From the NCBI GenBank assembly GCA_944388955.1, contig CALXKJ010000004.1, forward strand, positions 62,001-126,000: a DNA stretch of 64,000 nucleotides, written 5' to 3'. The translations under genes were made by a program, and so were the position numbers. Numbering within the stretch: the first letter of the stretch is position 1; each line of letters opens with the position of its first letter. Below are positions 9,801-17,401 of the stretch, one piece after another. Below the pieces are notes generated by a model. That model saw only the letters and a program-made list of their open reading frames with translations. It was not told where the DNA came from and made no database searches. This DNA is from an uncultured Spirochaetaceae bacterium. GTDB taxonomy: Bacteria > Spirochaetota > Spirochaetia > Sphaerochaetales > Sphaerochaetaceae.

Positions 9801-10031
9801 ATTCCTATGGCATTCTTCCCAGGAGAAGGAGCGGAAATGATGCAGCCTATAGCGGTTACATTCACAGGTGGTATCATCACAGGCGCGTTCCTTACGCTTC
9901 TCCTGTCCCCCACCCTCTATCTGCTGCTCAACAAGCGTAGGGAGAAGAAGTACAACGATCCTGATACGCTCACGAACCAGCTCAGAGAGTATGACATGAG
10001 ACGTCTCAAGCACCTTGATGATATGATTTGA
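6876..10031 (+). CDS. RND-family efflux transporter permease
   Basis: 1051 residues with the RND layout: transmembrane helix 1 (about 11-29), a large periplasmic porter/docking domain, helices 2-6 (about 330-480), helix 7 near 540, a second periplasmic domain and helices 8-12 (about 860-1025). The N-terminal LSVRRPVFMTMVYVL is typical of AcrB-type inner-membrane pumps. The proton-relay helix 4 reads GMTVDASIIILEN, so only one Asp is present where AcrB has two, and the helix-10 position reads GTVVNNGIVLVD with Asn instead of the AcrB Lys. That pattern occurs in other RND branches, so the pump is expected to work, but substrates (drugs, bile salts or lipids) cannot be predicted. Confidence 0.9.
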   Translation: MNLSELSVRRPVFMTMVYVLICVICLVFLPRLDMALYPDVDMPVISVMVDCNDAGPEEIELQVTKTLEDSLNSLQNLDTMTSISQEGRAIIILEFDYGTDLDDAAEDVDTVTSMLSRFLPDWAENPQVIRFDSFGGGSIMRLTLTGDRSIDDLQYIAENTIQPLIERIEGVAQVSVYGGSNVEYAVDVDPNRLEAYNLTISQISAMIAARNMQSTGGEITQRGYDYQITSDARYMTLDDIRETIVGYTALGTPIYLQDVAEVTEDTSSGRRLNYLDGNEIVSINISNDSDSNETTVAKRVRETLPELQAALPEGLTLEIQRDSTEMITDTMNEVVNSAIQGVILAALIIFVFLRGIKSTIIISLSMPICILITLMLMSITGMSVNAMSMSGLILGIGMTVDASIIILENTYTFRQRGERSAISAILGSKNMFTAIVASTLTTICVFIPILIYKYDIGMIGIMFQDLVITVCISLFASLFVAVTLVPALCGSILKINTRTQKPLKIKFLRAIDDAMARGELHMRNAYVKVLNFFLNRKFLLILLLVLLLIVSLIKFGDLGISLIPASTTDDAVTLELTLDPGTTQDVTKGYVFDMQENVLATLPEDSYESIMTQVGTSNTGSIEIQLPDITEQKYSVTDIQNMLRPFLNENPAADWIFSSNRSMSGSGIQVAIHSDTTENALQVANEIMGILESYVPQVENIQSDIENGAPKYSIEIDQQKAQDLGVSMSDIMTTVQAAITGVTATEISTFDADTTYDLDVRIDENQLSTIEDVEALMIPTATGGKVRLDAVADLKEGTAPMSIMRENKERINHVTADVMDGYAANEVQNAVNKALEEHLVLPDGVTLEQTGEMQTFAEYLPTLVMIIILALFLVYAVMAAQFESLLDPLIIFATIPLLLIGVIWIHVAKGEQFSLFSIVGIIALIGTVVNNGIVLVDCINRLVDQKVPVKQACLQAAYGRLRPILMTTLTTILGMIPMAFFPGEGAEMMQPIAVTFTGGIITGAFLTLLLSPTLYLLLNKRREKKYNDPDTLTNQLREYDMRRLKHLDDMI

Positions 10032-10046
10032 TCATACAGAAAACGT

Positions 10047-10072
10047 ATAGCCTGCTCTCCGGAGCAGGCTAT
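10047..10072 (+). terminator. Terminator-like hairpin after the RND operon
   Basis: ATAGCCTGCTC-TCCG-GAGCAGGCTAT is a perfect 11-bp stem with a 4-nt loop, starting 15 nt after the stop. The downstream T-tract is poor, so efficiency is uncertain. The rest of the gap to the permease gene (10073-10182) shows nothing else recognisable. Confidence 0.7.
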
Positions 10073-10182
10073 TATGCTATCTTACGGCCTTACAGTAAAT
10101 TAAAATCTCTTCTAAAGCTGAATACTAAAACCAAATCGATTTGACTCTCTCAAATGTTTCCTCTCCTTTATCAATTAAGAAA

Positions 10183-10201
10183 CCCTGCTTTTCCGGCAGG
10201 G
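10183..10201 (-). terminator. Rho-independent terminator of the purine permease gene
   Basis: On the minus strand CCCTGC-CGGAAAA-GCAGGG forms a 6-bp stem followed by TTTCTTAATT, 22 nt beyond the permease stop. Confidence 0.8.
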
Positions 10202-10223
10202 CTTCTCGTGTGTCCAGATTATC

Positions 10224-11591
10224 TTACTGGAATGCTTTGATGATGATATCAACAATAAAGAGTATTGAAGCTGCAGCGATGATAGGATTGATTTCCTTTG
10301 CCTTCTTCGTGCAGATCTTTGTGAGACAATACATGATGAAGCCAGCTGCGATACCGTTTGTGATACCATATGTGAAGCTCATTATGGCAACAGTGAAGAA
10401 CGCAGGAACAGCTTCCTCGAACTTCTTCCACTGTATCTCCGCAAATGGCTCAACCATAAGAATACCGACAACGATGAGTGCTGGAGAAGTCGCTGCGCCT
10501 GGTACCATTCCTATAAGCCCTGAGAATGGAAGGCAGATAAGGAACATGATAGCCGTCGTAAGGCTGGTAAGTCCTGTGCGTCCGCCAGCTGCAATACCAG
10601 CAGAGCTTTCGACGAATGTCGTTGCGTTGCTTGTTCCGAAAAGAGCTCCGATACTTGTCGCGAAGCTATCTGCTACGAGAGCTTTGTCGAGACGGCTCTT
10701 GAATCCTGAGCCTTCGAGTGCTTTTTCATCCTCTTCATCGAATATGTGGCTCTTCCTGCCTGTACCGATGAATGTTCCGATTGAGTCGAATGTATCGGAA
10801 AGGCTCATGGAGAAGATCGTCACAATCACGAATGGAATCTTGGACGGATCTGAGAAGAGAGAGCCGAATCCAGGTTTTCCGAAGAAGCTGAATGCGACAT
10901 CCCTGAAGCCCTGCACCGTCTCTGAGCCAGAGAATATCGTTGCTGGAAGCGCTGTAACATGGAGAGGAATACCGATGATTGTCGTGGCAACGATACCGAT
11001 GAGGATAGCACCTTTCACTTTCATTACCATCAGGATAACTATAATGAGAAGTCCGATGATTGAGAGGACGAGATTCGCCTGATTGAAAGCGTGCATTCCC
11101 GGTGTCACTGAAGGATATGCGCCTGTGAAGGATATAAGGCCCGCGTTATTGAGTCCCAGATACGCGATAAAAAGGCCAATTGCACCACCGATTGCATTCT
11201 GAAGGCTTTCTGGTATTGATTTGACAATTGTCTTCCTGAGTTTTGTCACTGTGATAATGATGTTTATCACACCGCAGATGAAAACCATCGCAAGCGCTTC
11301 CTGCCATGTGAAACGGGCTGTAAGGCAGATTGTATAAGTGAACAATGCATTCAGACCCATACCAGGAGCGACTGCATATGGCACATTGGCGAAGAGTGCC
11401 ATTATAAGCGTACCGACAGCTGCTGAAAGACATGTCGCAACAAAAACACCATGCCAGCTCATACCTGTTTCTGCAAGCATATTCGGATTGACGAATATGA
11501 TGTAGGCCATTGTGAAGAACGTTGTAAGACCAGCAAGAATCTCGGTCTTTACATTGCTCTTTTTCTCTTCGAGGCAGAAGAAATCCTTCAT
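10224..11591 (-). CDS. NCS2-family purine permease (hypoxanthine/guanine/adenine type)
   Basis: I place the start at 11591 (455 residues, MKDFFCLEEKK) because AAAGGAGGAAGT lies directly before it; an upstream in-frame ATG at 11627 has no ribosome site. About 12-14 hydrophobic segments. Family marks of the AzgA/PbuG branch: EILAGLTTFFTMAYIIFVNP at about residues 17-36, the APGMGLNALFTY motif near 84-95, and TFVESSAGIAAGGRTGLTSL near 300-320. Imports purine bases by proton symport in the inner membrane. It is divergent from adenine deaminase, so uptake and deamination of adenine to hypoxanthine are probably coupled. No purine riboswitch is recognisable in the 160-nt gap. Confidence 0.88.
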   Translation of the reverse strand: MKDFFCLEEKKSNVKTEILAGLTTFFTMAYIIFVNPNMLAETGMSWHGVFVATCLSAAVGTLIMALFANVPYAVAPGMGLNALFTYTICLTARFTWQEALAMVFICGVINIIITVTKLRKTIVKSIPESLQNAIGGAIGLFIAYLGLNNAGLISFTGAYPSVTPGMHAFNQANLVLSIIGLLIIVILMVMKVKGAILIGIVATTIIGIPLHVTALPATIFSGSETVQGFRDVAFSFFGKPGFGSLFSDPSKIPFVIVTIFSMSLSDTFDSIGTFIGTGRKSHIFDEEDEKALEGSGFKSRLDKALVADSFATSIGALFGTSNATTFVESSAGIAAGGRTGLTSLTTAIMFLICLPFSGLIGMVPGAATSPALIVVGILMVEPFAEIQWKKFEEAVPAFFTVAIMSFTYGITNGIAAGFIMYCLTKICTKKAKEINPIIAAASILFIVDIIIKAFQ

Positions 11592-11718
11592 ACTTCCTCC
11601 TTTTTCTGATTTCGAAATAGGACTCATAACGAATCCGTACTAACCAATTGCTATTATAAGACGGTTTTTCAAAGTGGCAAACTTAAACTTTCTGTCGGTT
11701 TTCAGTCGGATTTATTGT

Positions 11719-11747
11719 TTGCAATGTACCGGAAACAGCGTTAGGCT
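11719..11747 (+). promoter_or_regulatory. Leaderless promoter of adenine deaminase
   Basis: -35 TTGCAA (11719-11724), 17-nt spacer, -10 TAGGCT (11742-11747), then 6 nt (GAAACT) and the ATG. No Shine-Dalgarno is present, so the predicted transcript starts at the ATG or within a base of it. Confidence 0.65.
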
Positions 11748-11753
11748 GAAACT

Positions 11754-13496
11754 ATGGATAAAGAAACCGCAAGAAAACTCATCGATGCAGCAGAAGGACG
11801 TATCTCATCCGACCTCGTGATAAGAAACGCAAATGTAGTGGATGTTTTCAACAAGAATTCTTTCAGAAGCGATGTTTATATCAAAGATGGATACATCGTT
11901 GGCTTTGAAGGAGAAAGAAAAGCTGAGAATGAATATGACGCAGAAGGCCGCTATCTCATACCGGGCTTCATTGATGCTCATTGCCATATCGAGTCATCAC
12001 ATCTCTCCCCTTCTGAATTCTCTGATGCCATTGTTCCATGCGGTACGACAACTGTAATCGCGGATCCGCATGAGATATGCAATGTAACGGGACTTGATGG
12101 TATGGAGTACATGCTGAAATCATCAGAAGATATTCCGCTATCCGTATTCTATATGTTCCCATCATGCGTACCTGCAACACCGTTTGAGCACTCTGGAGCC
12201 ATACTCAATGCCTCTGAGATTGAAAAATATATCGACAATCCAAGGATACTCGGACTCGGAGAGATGATGAATTATCCGGGGGTTGCAGGCTCTGATGCAG
12301 CTGTGCTCGATAAACTCGAATGCGCTTACAGCAGAAACAAGCATATTGATGGCCACGCACCATCGATAAAGGGTGCAAAGCTGGATGGATACGCAGCTGC
12401 GGGAATAAGCACGGATCATGAATGTGAGACTCCTGATGAGCTGAGAGATAAAGTCAGAAAAGGAATGTATATAATGCTCAGGCAGGGTACGGCATGCCAG
12501 AATGTATTGCAGCTTCTGCCTGGCGTTGACGAAGCAAACTCTTCAAGAATACTTTTCTGCACAGACGACAGACAGCCTCAGTCGATTACAGAGGAAGGTC
12601 ATATCAACTATGGAGTCTCTCTTGCTATACAGCATGGACTCAATCCATTCTACGCTATCGCGATGGCAACCATAAACGCTGCAGAACACTATGGACTATC
12701 TGACAGAGGTGCTATAGCTCCCGGAAGAAGAGCGGATTTCTTCCTCGCCTCAACTATCGAGAAAGGAGTCAAGGCTGAGGATGTATTCATTCAAGGCAAG
12801 CTTATCGCTGCAAAGGGAAAGATAATCTGCAAGGCAAAACATGCGAAGCCGGAAAAAGTGGAAGGTATGATGAATGTAAAAGATTTCTCTGAGAAAAAGC
12901 TTTCACTCCGCCCTGGCTCTGACCATGTGAAAGTCATCGACATCATCCCCGGAGGCGTTGTTACGGGAAAAGGTGAAGCATTCATCAGACGTGATGAAAA
13001 TGGCGAATGGGTGCATGAGGATGATAAGGACATCCTTAAGCTTGCTGTAATAGAGCGCCATCATGGAACAGGCAACGCAGCAACAGCTCTTATAAGAGGA
13101 TACGGAATGAAGCATGGAGCTGTAGCCACATCAATTGCCCACGACTCCCACAACATCATTGTCATTGGTGACAACAACCACGACATGCTCCTTGCGGTAG
13201 AGAAGCTCATTGCAATCGGTGGTGGAATAACGATGTACAAGGATGGAAAGGAAATCGGAACGCACCGGCTTGAGATTGCAGGCCTGATGACGGATCAGAG
13301 TCTGGAGGAAGTCACGGATTGCCTGGCAATAATGCATGAGAGCGCATACAAGGAACTTGGAGTATCTGAAAAGATCGATCCATTCATGACGCTATGCTTC
13401 ATGGCGCTTCCTGTAATTCCATCGCTGAAACTCACAGATTGCGGTCTTTTTGATGTAGAGGCGTTCTCATTCACTGATATCGCTATCAAAGAGTGA
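11754..13496 (+). CDS. ade: Adenine deaminase
   Basis: A 580-residue amidohydrolase-fold enzyme of the bacterial Ade type: adenine + water to hypoxanthine + ammonia. Visible motifs: metal ligands in IPGFIDAHCHIESSHL (about residues 69-84), DGHAPSIKG and STDHECETPDELRDKV (about 198-233), FCTDDRQP near 270, and the family-specific C-terminal half with VIERHHGTGNAATALIRGYG and AHDSHNIIVIG (about 428-470). Length agrees with the B. subtilis enzyme. It is transcribed divergently from the purine permease. The 3' end overlaps recX tail-to-tail by 30 nt. Confidence 0.95.
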   Translation: MDKETARKLIDAAEGRISSDLVIRNANVVDVFNKNSFRSDVYIKDGYIVGFEGERKAENEYDAEGRYLIPGFIDAHCHIESSHLSPSEFSDAIVPCGTTTVIADPHEICNVTGLDGMEYMLKSSEDIPLSVFYMFPSCVPATPFEHSGAILNASEIEKYIDNPRILGLGEMMNYPGVAGSDAAVLDKLECAYSRNKHIDGHAPSIKGAKLDGYAAAGISTDHECETPDELRDKVRKGMYIMLRQGTACQNVLQLLPGVDEANSSRILFCTDDRQPQSITEEGHINYGVSLAIQHGLNPFYAIAMATINAAEHYGLSDRGAIAPGRRADFFLASTIEKGVKAEDVFIQGKLIAAKGKIICKAKHAKPEKVEGMMNVKDFSEKKLSLRPGSDHVKVIDIIPGGVVTGKGEAFIRRDENGEWVHEDDKDILKLAVIERHHGTGNAATALIRGYGMKHGAVATSIAHDSHNIIVIGDNNHDMLLAVEKLIAIGGGITMYKDGKEIGTHRLEIAGLMTDQSLEEVTDCLAIMHESAYKELGVSEKIDPFMTLCFMALPVIPSLKLTDCGLFDVEAFSFTDIAIKE

Positions 13497-13907
13497 AAGA
13501 GCTTCTCTGATTTCAGAGTCCCTGAAACCTTTTCTGAGGAGGGTCGCCCTAGCGCCTTCCTCTCCTTTTTTTCTTATAAGTGACAAAGCATAAAGCGACA
13601 ATGGCTTAAGGTAGTCCTCATTTTCCCAAGCCTCATCAAGGGCAGCGGAAGCCACAGAAGCTGGAGACCCTTTCTCTCTGAGTCTCATGCGTAGGATTTC
13701 TTTTCCTTCTGGTGTTTTCCTGAGACGTGAGCGTATATAGGTTTCAGCAAAACGCTGTTCGGAGAGACTGCCTTCCGATATAAGTTTCTCAATCACAGTA
13801 TCTACGTCATCTTTTGAGCAGCCTTTATCGAGAAGCTTCTTTCTCAGCTCCTTCTCCGTATGCTCCCTGATTGATAGAAGTCTCAGGGCTTTGTCATATG
13901 CATCCAT
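13467..13907 (-). CDS. recX: Regulatory protein RecX
   Basis: A 146-residue, helix-rich protein of three-helix repeats typical of RecX: DKALRLLSIREHTEKELRKKL at residues 4-24, the DVDTVIEKLISEGSLSEQRFAE block around 34-55, then ILRMRLREKG. RecX caps and inhibits RecA filaments in the cytoplasm. recA is not in the window. The final 30 nt overlap the 3' end of ade on the other strand. A -10 hexamer (TAATAT) ends 6 nt before the ATG with no Shine-Dalgarno, so this is another likely leaderless message. Confidence 0.88.
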   Translation of the reverse strand: MDAYDKALRLLSIREHTEKELRKKLLDKGCSKDDVDTVIEKLISEGSLSEQRFAETYIRSRLRKTPEGKEILRMRLREKGSPASVASAALDEAWENEDYLKPLSLYALSLIRKKGEEGARATLLRKGFRDSEIREALSLFDSDISE

Positions 13908-13913
13908 GCTGTT

Positions 13914-13919
13914 ATATTA
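13914..13919 (-). promoter_or_regulatory. -10 element of the leaderless recX promoter
   Basis: Minus-strand TAATAT followed by AACAGC and ATG. The 17-nt-spaced -35 (TGTGAT) is weak. I see no LexA-type palindrome around it. Confidence 0.5.
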
Positions 13920-14014
13920 CCCAAAGAAAAGGAATAATCACAGATTATATGAGCCAAGTGAGCCACCAACCTTTGCTCAGCCATTATTGCTTGTGCACTT
14001 TTGTTTAAGTGAGC

Positions 14015-14041
14015 AAAAAAGGCCAGCCTTTCCGACTGACC
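14015..14041 (-). terminator. Rho-independent terminator of the rplM-rpsI operon
   Basis: Minus strand GGTCAGTC-GGAAA-GGCTGGCC gives an 8-bp stem with two G-U pairs, then TTTTTTGC. It sits 22 nt past the rpsI stop. Confidence 0.9.
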
Positions 14042-14063
14042 TCTCTCTGGAAGATAAGTAAGA

Positions 14064-14480
14064 TTATCTCTTGGAGAACTGGAAGCGTCTTCTTGCTCCC
14101 TTCTGACCGTACTTCTTTCTCTCGACCATTCTTGGGTCTCTGGTCATGAAGCCAGCAGCGTGAAGCGCTGTGCGGTAATCAGCATCGTAAGCGACAAGTG
14201 CTCTGGAAAGGCCATGTCTGCAAGCCTCAGCCTGTGAGCAGATACCACCACCGCAGACTGTGATCACAACATCGTACTTGCCAGTTGTCTCTGTCACCTC
14301 GAAAGGCTGAACAACCTTAGCTGCATTGATAGCATCGACGAAATACTCCTCGAGCTTCTTTCCGTTGACCTTAACCTGGCCATTTCCGTCTCTGAGATAT
14401 ACTCTAGCGACAGAAGTCTTGCGGCGTCCGACGCCATGACCGAGATTGATTGTCTTGTTTTCTTCTTTCTTGGTAGCCAT
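14064..14480 (-). CDS. rpsI: Small ribosomal subunit protein uS9
   Basis: 138 residues with the S9 signatures GRRKTSVARVYLR (about 18-30), a GGGICSQAEACRHGLSRAL stretch and the conserved RRRFQFSKR-type C-terminal tail that reaches the P-site tRNA. Encoded 11 nt downstream of rplM, the usual bacterial pair, with GGAG-type ribosome site (AAGGAGAGGC). Part of the 30S head. Confidence 0.97.
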   Translation of the reverse strand: MATKKEENKTINLGHGVGRRKTSVARVYLRDGNGQVKVNGKKLEEYFVDAINAAKVVQPFEVTETTGKYDVVITVCGGGICSQAEACRHGLSRALVAYDADYRTALHAAGFMTRDPRMVERKKYGQKGARRRFQFSKR

Positions 14481-14491
14481 CTTGCCTCTCC

Positions 14492-14920
14492 TTATAACTC
14501 AACAGCAATCGGCTGCTGTGCCATGTGCGGATGCTCTGAACCCGCATAGATCTTCACGTTGTTGAAGAGCTTTCTTCCAAGCCTGTTGTTAGGAAGCATT
14601 CCCTTAACAGCGTGCTCCATCGGAAAAGTAGGCTTGCGTGCTACCATCTTTCCATAAGACTCAGCCTTGAGTCCGCCTGGATACATTGAATGGCGATAAT
14701 AAATCTTATCTTCCACTTTGTTGCCGGTGACTTTTGCCTTGGCTGCGTTGATGATGATAACGTAATCACCGATTTCCTGGTGAGGTACGTATTCAACCTT
14801 GTTCTTGCCCTTGATGATCTTAGCAGCAGCTGCTGCAACTCTACCAAGAGACTGTCCCTCTGCATCGATGAGATACCACTTTCTCTCAATCGACTGCGGT
14901 TTGATGAAAATAGTCTTCAT
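14492..14920 (-). CDS. rplM: Large ribosomal subunit protein uL13
   Basis: 142 residues from the start at 14920, the normal L13 length. MKTIFIKPQSIERKWYLIDA and DYVIIINAAKAKVTGNK are L13 hallmarks, as is the AVKGMLPNNRLGRK loop. A longer in-frame reading (up to 15067) adds 49 residues without L13 similarity and is rejected. The ATG follows GAAGGTTGAG and lies 4 nt after the stop of a small upstream frame. Confidence 0.97.
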   Translation of the reverse strand: MKTIFIKPQSIERKWYLIDAEGQSLGRVAAAAAKIIKGKNKVEYVPHQEIGDYVIIINAAKAKVTGNKVEDKIYYRHSMYPGGLKAESYGKMVARKPTFPMEHAVKGMLPNNRLGRKLFNNVKIYAGSEHPHMAQQPIAVEL

Positions 14921-14924
14921 AAAC

Positions 14925-15158
14925 TCAACCTTCAATATTTCTGCTCTGAAGCATAACCTCTCCCACGCCGGAGCAAAGCTCTTTTGCAGGACGCATCGGA
15001 AGAGAAAGGTCACCGAATCCTTTGGCTCTATTCTGGATCTGAAGTTCCCGGGGAAAGGAAGATTCATGAAGATTGCTCTTCGGCTTCATACCAGACAGGA
15101 TTTCCAGAGGATATCCTTTCGCATCCAAGCATGCGAGAGCGTGCGCTTTCACGCACAA
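14925..15158 (-). CDS. 77-codon frame filling the rplM leader, unknown
   Basis: A TTG-initiated frame running from the predicted transcription start to 4 nt before rplM. Its TTG lies 6 nt after a TAGAAT -10 box, the same spacing seen for leaderless genes here, and its stop is spaced like a coupled operon gene. The product (LCVKAHALACLDAKGYPLE...) has three Cys and no family I can name; the opening faintly recalls the N-terminus of YifB/ComM-type proteins, far too weakly to assign. Alternatively the 240 nt are an untranslated, structured leader for L13 autoregulation: small hairpins are visible (GTGCG-TGAAAG-CGCAC and TCGCAT-GCTTGG-ATGCGA on the minus strand). Confidence 0.35.
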   Translation of the reverse strand: MCVKAHALACLDAKGYPLEILSGMKPKSNLHESSFPRELQIQNRAKGFGDLSLPMRPAKELCSGVGEVMLQSRNIEG

Positions 15159-15164
15159 ATCAGC

Positions 15165-15194
15165 ATTCTATCGTAAAATGCTCTGTTGTGTAAA
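15165..15194 (-). promoter_or_regulatory. Promoter of the rplM-rpsI operon
   Basis: Minus strand -35 TTTACA (15189-15194), 18-nt spacer, -10 TAGAAT (15165-15170). It lies 8 nt beyond the stop of the helicase gene. Predicted start near 15158 leaves about 240 nt before rplM. Confidence 0.7.
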
Positions 15195-15202
15195 GATGCG
15201 TA

Positions 15203-17401
15203 TCACAGCTTCTCCAGCTTGGCGAATTCCTCGATGAACTTTGCCTTGCGTCCCTTGAAATCGATAAGCAGTATACGCCTGTCGCCCCTATCCTCTATGT
15301 CAGTAATGACGCCATCGCCATAATTGCTGCTTCTGACTTTGTCCCCAGCGGAAAAACGGATAGAGCGCTTAGGCTTTGGCTCATCTTTCTTTTTGCTGAC
15401 AAGAACAACCCCATCACTCCAAGATGGCTTGTTATCAATAGGAGGAGATGACACACGCCTTGGTTTCAGACCATAACCGGAGAATGAAAGCGGAGATGAT
15501 TGTTTTTTATCATTTCCCAAAAGCATCACTTCCCCACCAAGAAGATTTTCAGGGATGTCACTGAAAAAGCGCGAAGGTCTATGATACTCGACCTTGCCCC
15601 ACATTGAGCGCTGCATGGCGAACGAGAGATAGAGACTCTTCCTTGCCCTTGTCATCGCCACATAGAGGATTCTGCGCTCTTCCTCTATATTATGCGTGTC
15701 GATATACCCGGGAATAATCTCATCCTCCAGTCCGACGACGAATACCCTATTGAATTCAAGACCTTTCGTGTTGTGCATCGTCATCAGCGTCACGCCCTCG
15801 GCATCGCGAGGATCCTTGCTGCCGATTACCGTCGTGTCCAGAGTGAGTTTCTCGAGAAATGCAGATAGCGCCACACGCCCTGTTCCAGCCTCCTTGAGAA
15901 CAGAGACAAGCTCACCGAGGTTCTCAATCTTTGTCTTTCTCACGGCTTTATCAGGCTCACTATTGTAATAGTCAAGAAGCATCGTTTCCGAAAGCGCCTT
16001 TTCGAGAAGATCTCCAAGATTGCCATCATCGGAAAGGGCTTTGTCGGCATTCTGGAAGGCATTGAAGAATATGAGCGCATTCTCGCGATTTGTCCCGGTT
16101 GAGGATGAGATATACAACTCAAGACCTTTAATCAGATCCGGATCACTCGAGATTATCTTCTCGATTTTCTTCTCGCCTATGCCCCTCGATGGCTTATTGA
16201 TTATCCTGCGGAAACTGACTGTATCACGATGATTCATCAGTAGGTAAAGGAAAGCAAGAGCATCCTTTACTTCCTCTCTTTCATAGAATCTGAGGGCTCC
16301 GATGACTTTGTATGGTATACGGAAATCAGTAAATGCACGTTCAAACGCCTGAGACTGTGCATTCGTGCGATAAAGCACGGCAGTGGAATCGTAATCCCCG
16401 ATTCCCTTTATGAGATTGGCAATCCTTTCAGCCTCGCTCCTGCCTGATGCGGAGCACATAACCGAAGGCTTTGCTCCCTTGAGACCCTCCGCGCTCACGA
16501 GATCCTTCTTATGGCGCTCCTTATTATGGGAGATAAGAGCGGCAGAAGCACTGAGAATCTCAGAAGTGGAGCGGTAATTCTTCTCAAGCTTTATCTCTCT
16601 GACGTTATCGAAGGAGGAAGCGAATGTGAGGATATTCTCTATCTCCGCACCCCGGAATGAATAGATTGACTGGTCGTCATCTCCGACTGCGACTATCTGG
16701 GTATTCTCACCCCTGAGCTCGGAAAGAAGCTCGAATTGCATGCGGTTTGAATCCTGATACTCATCGACGAGTATCATCCTGAAACGCCTGTGCATTGCCT
16801 CCCTGACTTCCATATCATCCCTGAGAAGCTTCACCGGAAGAGATATCAGGTCTGAGAAATCGGCGTTGCCAGAAATTGCAAGCGCCTCCTGATACTTCGC
16901 AAAGAGTGTCGGGAAATCATACTCAGGAAGGATGGCGCTAAGATCCGGAGATTCAGGTGTGAGACCTTTGTCTTTCGCGTTTCCTATAGCCTTCACTACT
17001 GTTCGCAGTGCTTTTCTGTCGAGAGTTGTCGCGCCATCAAGAAGAGAAAGCGAATCGCTATCGTCGTAAATGCAGAAATCCTCTGCCAGTCCGCACTTCG
17101 TGCCATAACGCCTAAGAAGATATGCACCGAATGAATGGAATGTGCGCATCTCCAGCCCTGTTATATCAACACCGGGGAGCATCTGATGCACTCTTTCCCT
17201 CATCTCATTAGCAGCTCTGTTGGTGAACGTAACCGCAAGAATCTGCCATGGCTTGTATATGCCTTCATTTATGGCGTATGCGATTTTCTCCGTTATGGTG
17301 CGAGTTTTTCCAGATCCTGCGCATGCAAGGATAAGAAGATTATGGGAAAAATCGAGCACCGCCTCCTTCTGCTCACCGTTGAGATTCGAAAGATCAGTCA
17401 A
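15203..17401 (-). CDS. UvrD/PcrA-type superfamily 1 DNA helicase
   Basis: 732 residues, 3'-5' SF1A helicase. Motif Q/Ia region LNGEQKEAVLDF, Walker A ACAGSGKTRT (about 27-36), motif II DEYQDS (about 222-227), motif III GDDDQSIYSFRGA, motif IV KNYRSTSEI and motif V/VI GLEFNRVFVVGLE with VAMTRARKSLYLSF. The tail (about 685-732, DKVRSSNYGDGVITDIEDR) is the Tudor-like C-terminal domain that contacts RNA polymerase in PcrA/UvrD. Likely roles are nucleotide excision repair with UvrC, and replication/transcription conflict resolution. Start overlaps the rimO stop by 8 nt. Confidence 0.9.
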   Translation of the reverse strand: MTDLSNLNGEQKEAVLDFSHNLLILACAGSGKTRTITEKIAYAINEGIYKPWQILAVTFTNRAANEMRERVHQMLPGVDITGLEMRTFHSFGAYLLRRYGTKCGLAEDFCIYDDSDSLSLLDGATTLDRKALRTVVKAIGNAKDKGLTPESPDLSAILPEYDFPTLFAKYQEALAISGNADFSDLISLPVKLLRDDMEVREAMHRRFRMILVDEYQDSNRMQFELLSELRGENTQIVAVGDDDQSIYSFRGAEIENILTFASSFDNVREIKLEKNYRSTSEILSASAALISHNKERHKKDLVSAEGLKGAKPSVMCSASGRSEAERIANLIKGIGDYDSTAVLYRTNAQSQAFERAFTDFRIPYKVIGALRFYEREEVKDALAFLYLLMNHRDTVSFRRIINKPSRGIGEKKIEKIISSDPDLIKGLELYISSSTGTNRENALIFFNAFQNADKALSDDGNLGDLLEKALSETMLLDYYNSEPDKAVRKTKIENLGELVSVLKEAGTGRVALSAFLEKLTLDTTVIGSKDPRDAEGVTLMTMHNTKGLEFNRVFVVGLEDEIIPGYIDTHNIEEERRILYVAMTRARKSLYLSFAMQRSMWGKVEYHRPSRFFSDIPENLLGGEVMLLGNDKKQSSPLSFSGYGLKPRRVSSPPIDNKPSWSDGVVLVSKKKDEPKPKRSIRFSAGDKVRSSNYGDGVITDIEDRGDRRILLIDFKGRKAKFIEEFAKLEKL

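Noticed and set aside
9279-10013. 244-codon open frame antisense to the RND pump
   Set aside because: Fully covered by the pump coding sequence on the other strand; Glu/Arg/Cys-rich shadow translation with no family.
10141-11082. 313-codon open frame on the plus strand opposite the purine permease
   Set aside because: It is antisense to a clear NCS2 permease, has Ser/Ala/Ile-rich shadow composition, no ribosome site and no domain.
11592-11753. Purine riboswitch between the permease and ade
   Set aside because: No conserved junction or loop sequences of the purine aptamer are visible; the space is accounted for by promoters.
14921-15067. 49-residue N-terminal extension of rplM
   Set aside because: The L13 family starts at MKTIFIKP, and the ATG at 14920 has a ribosome site and the normal length.
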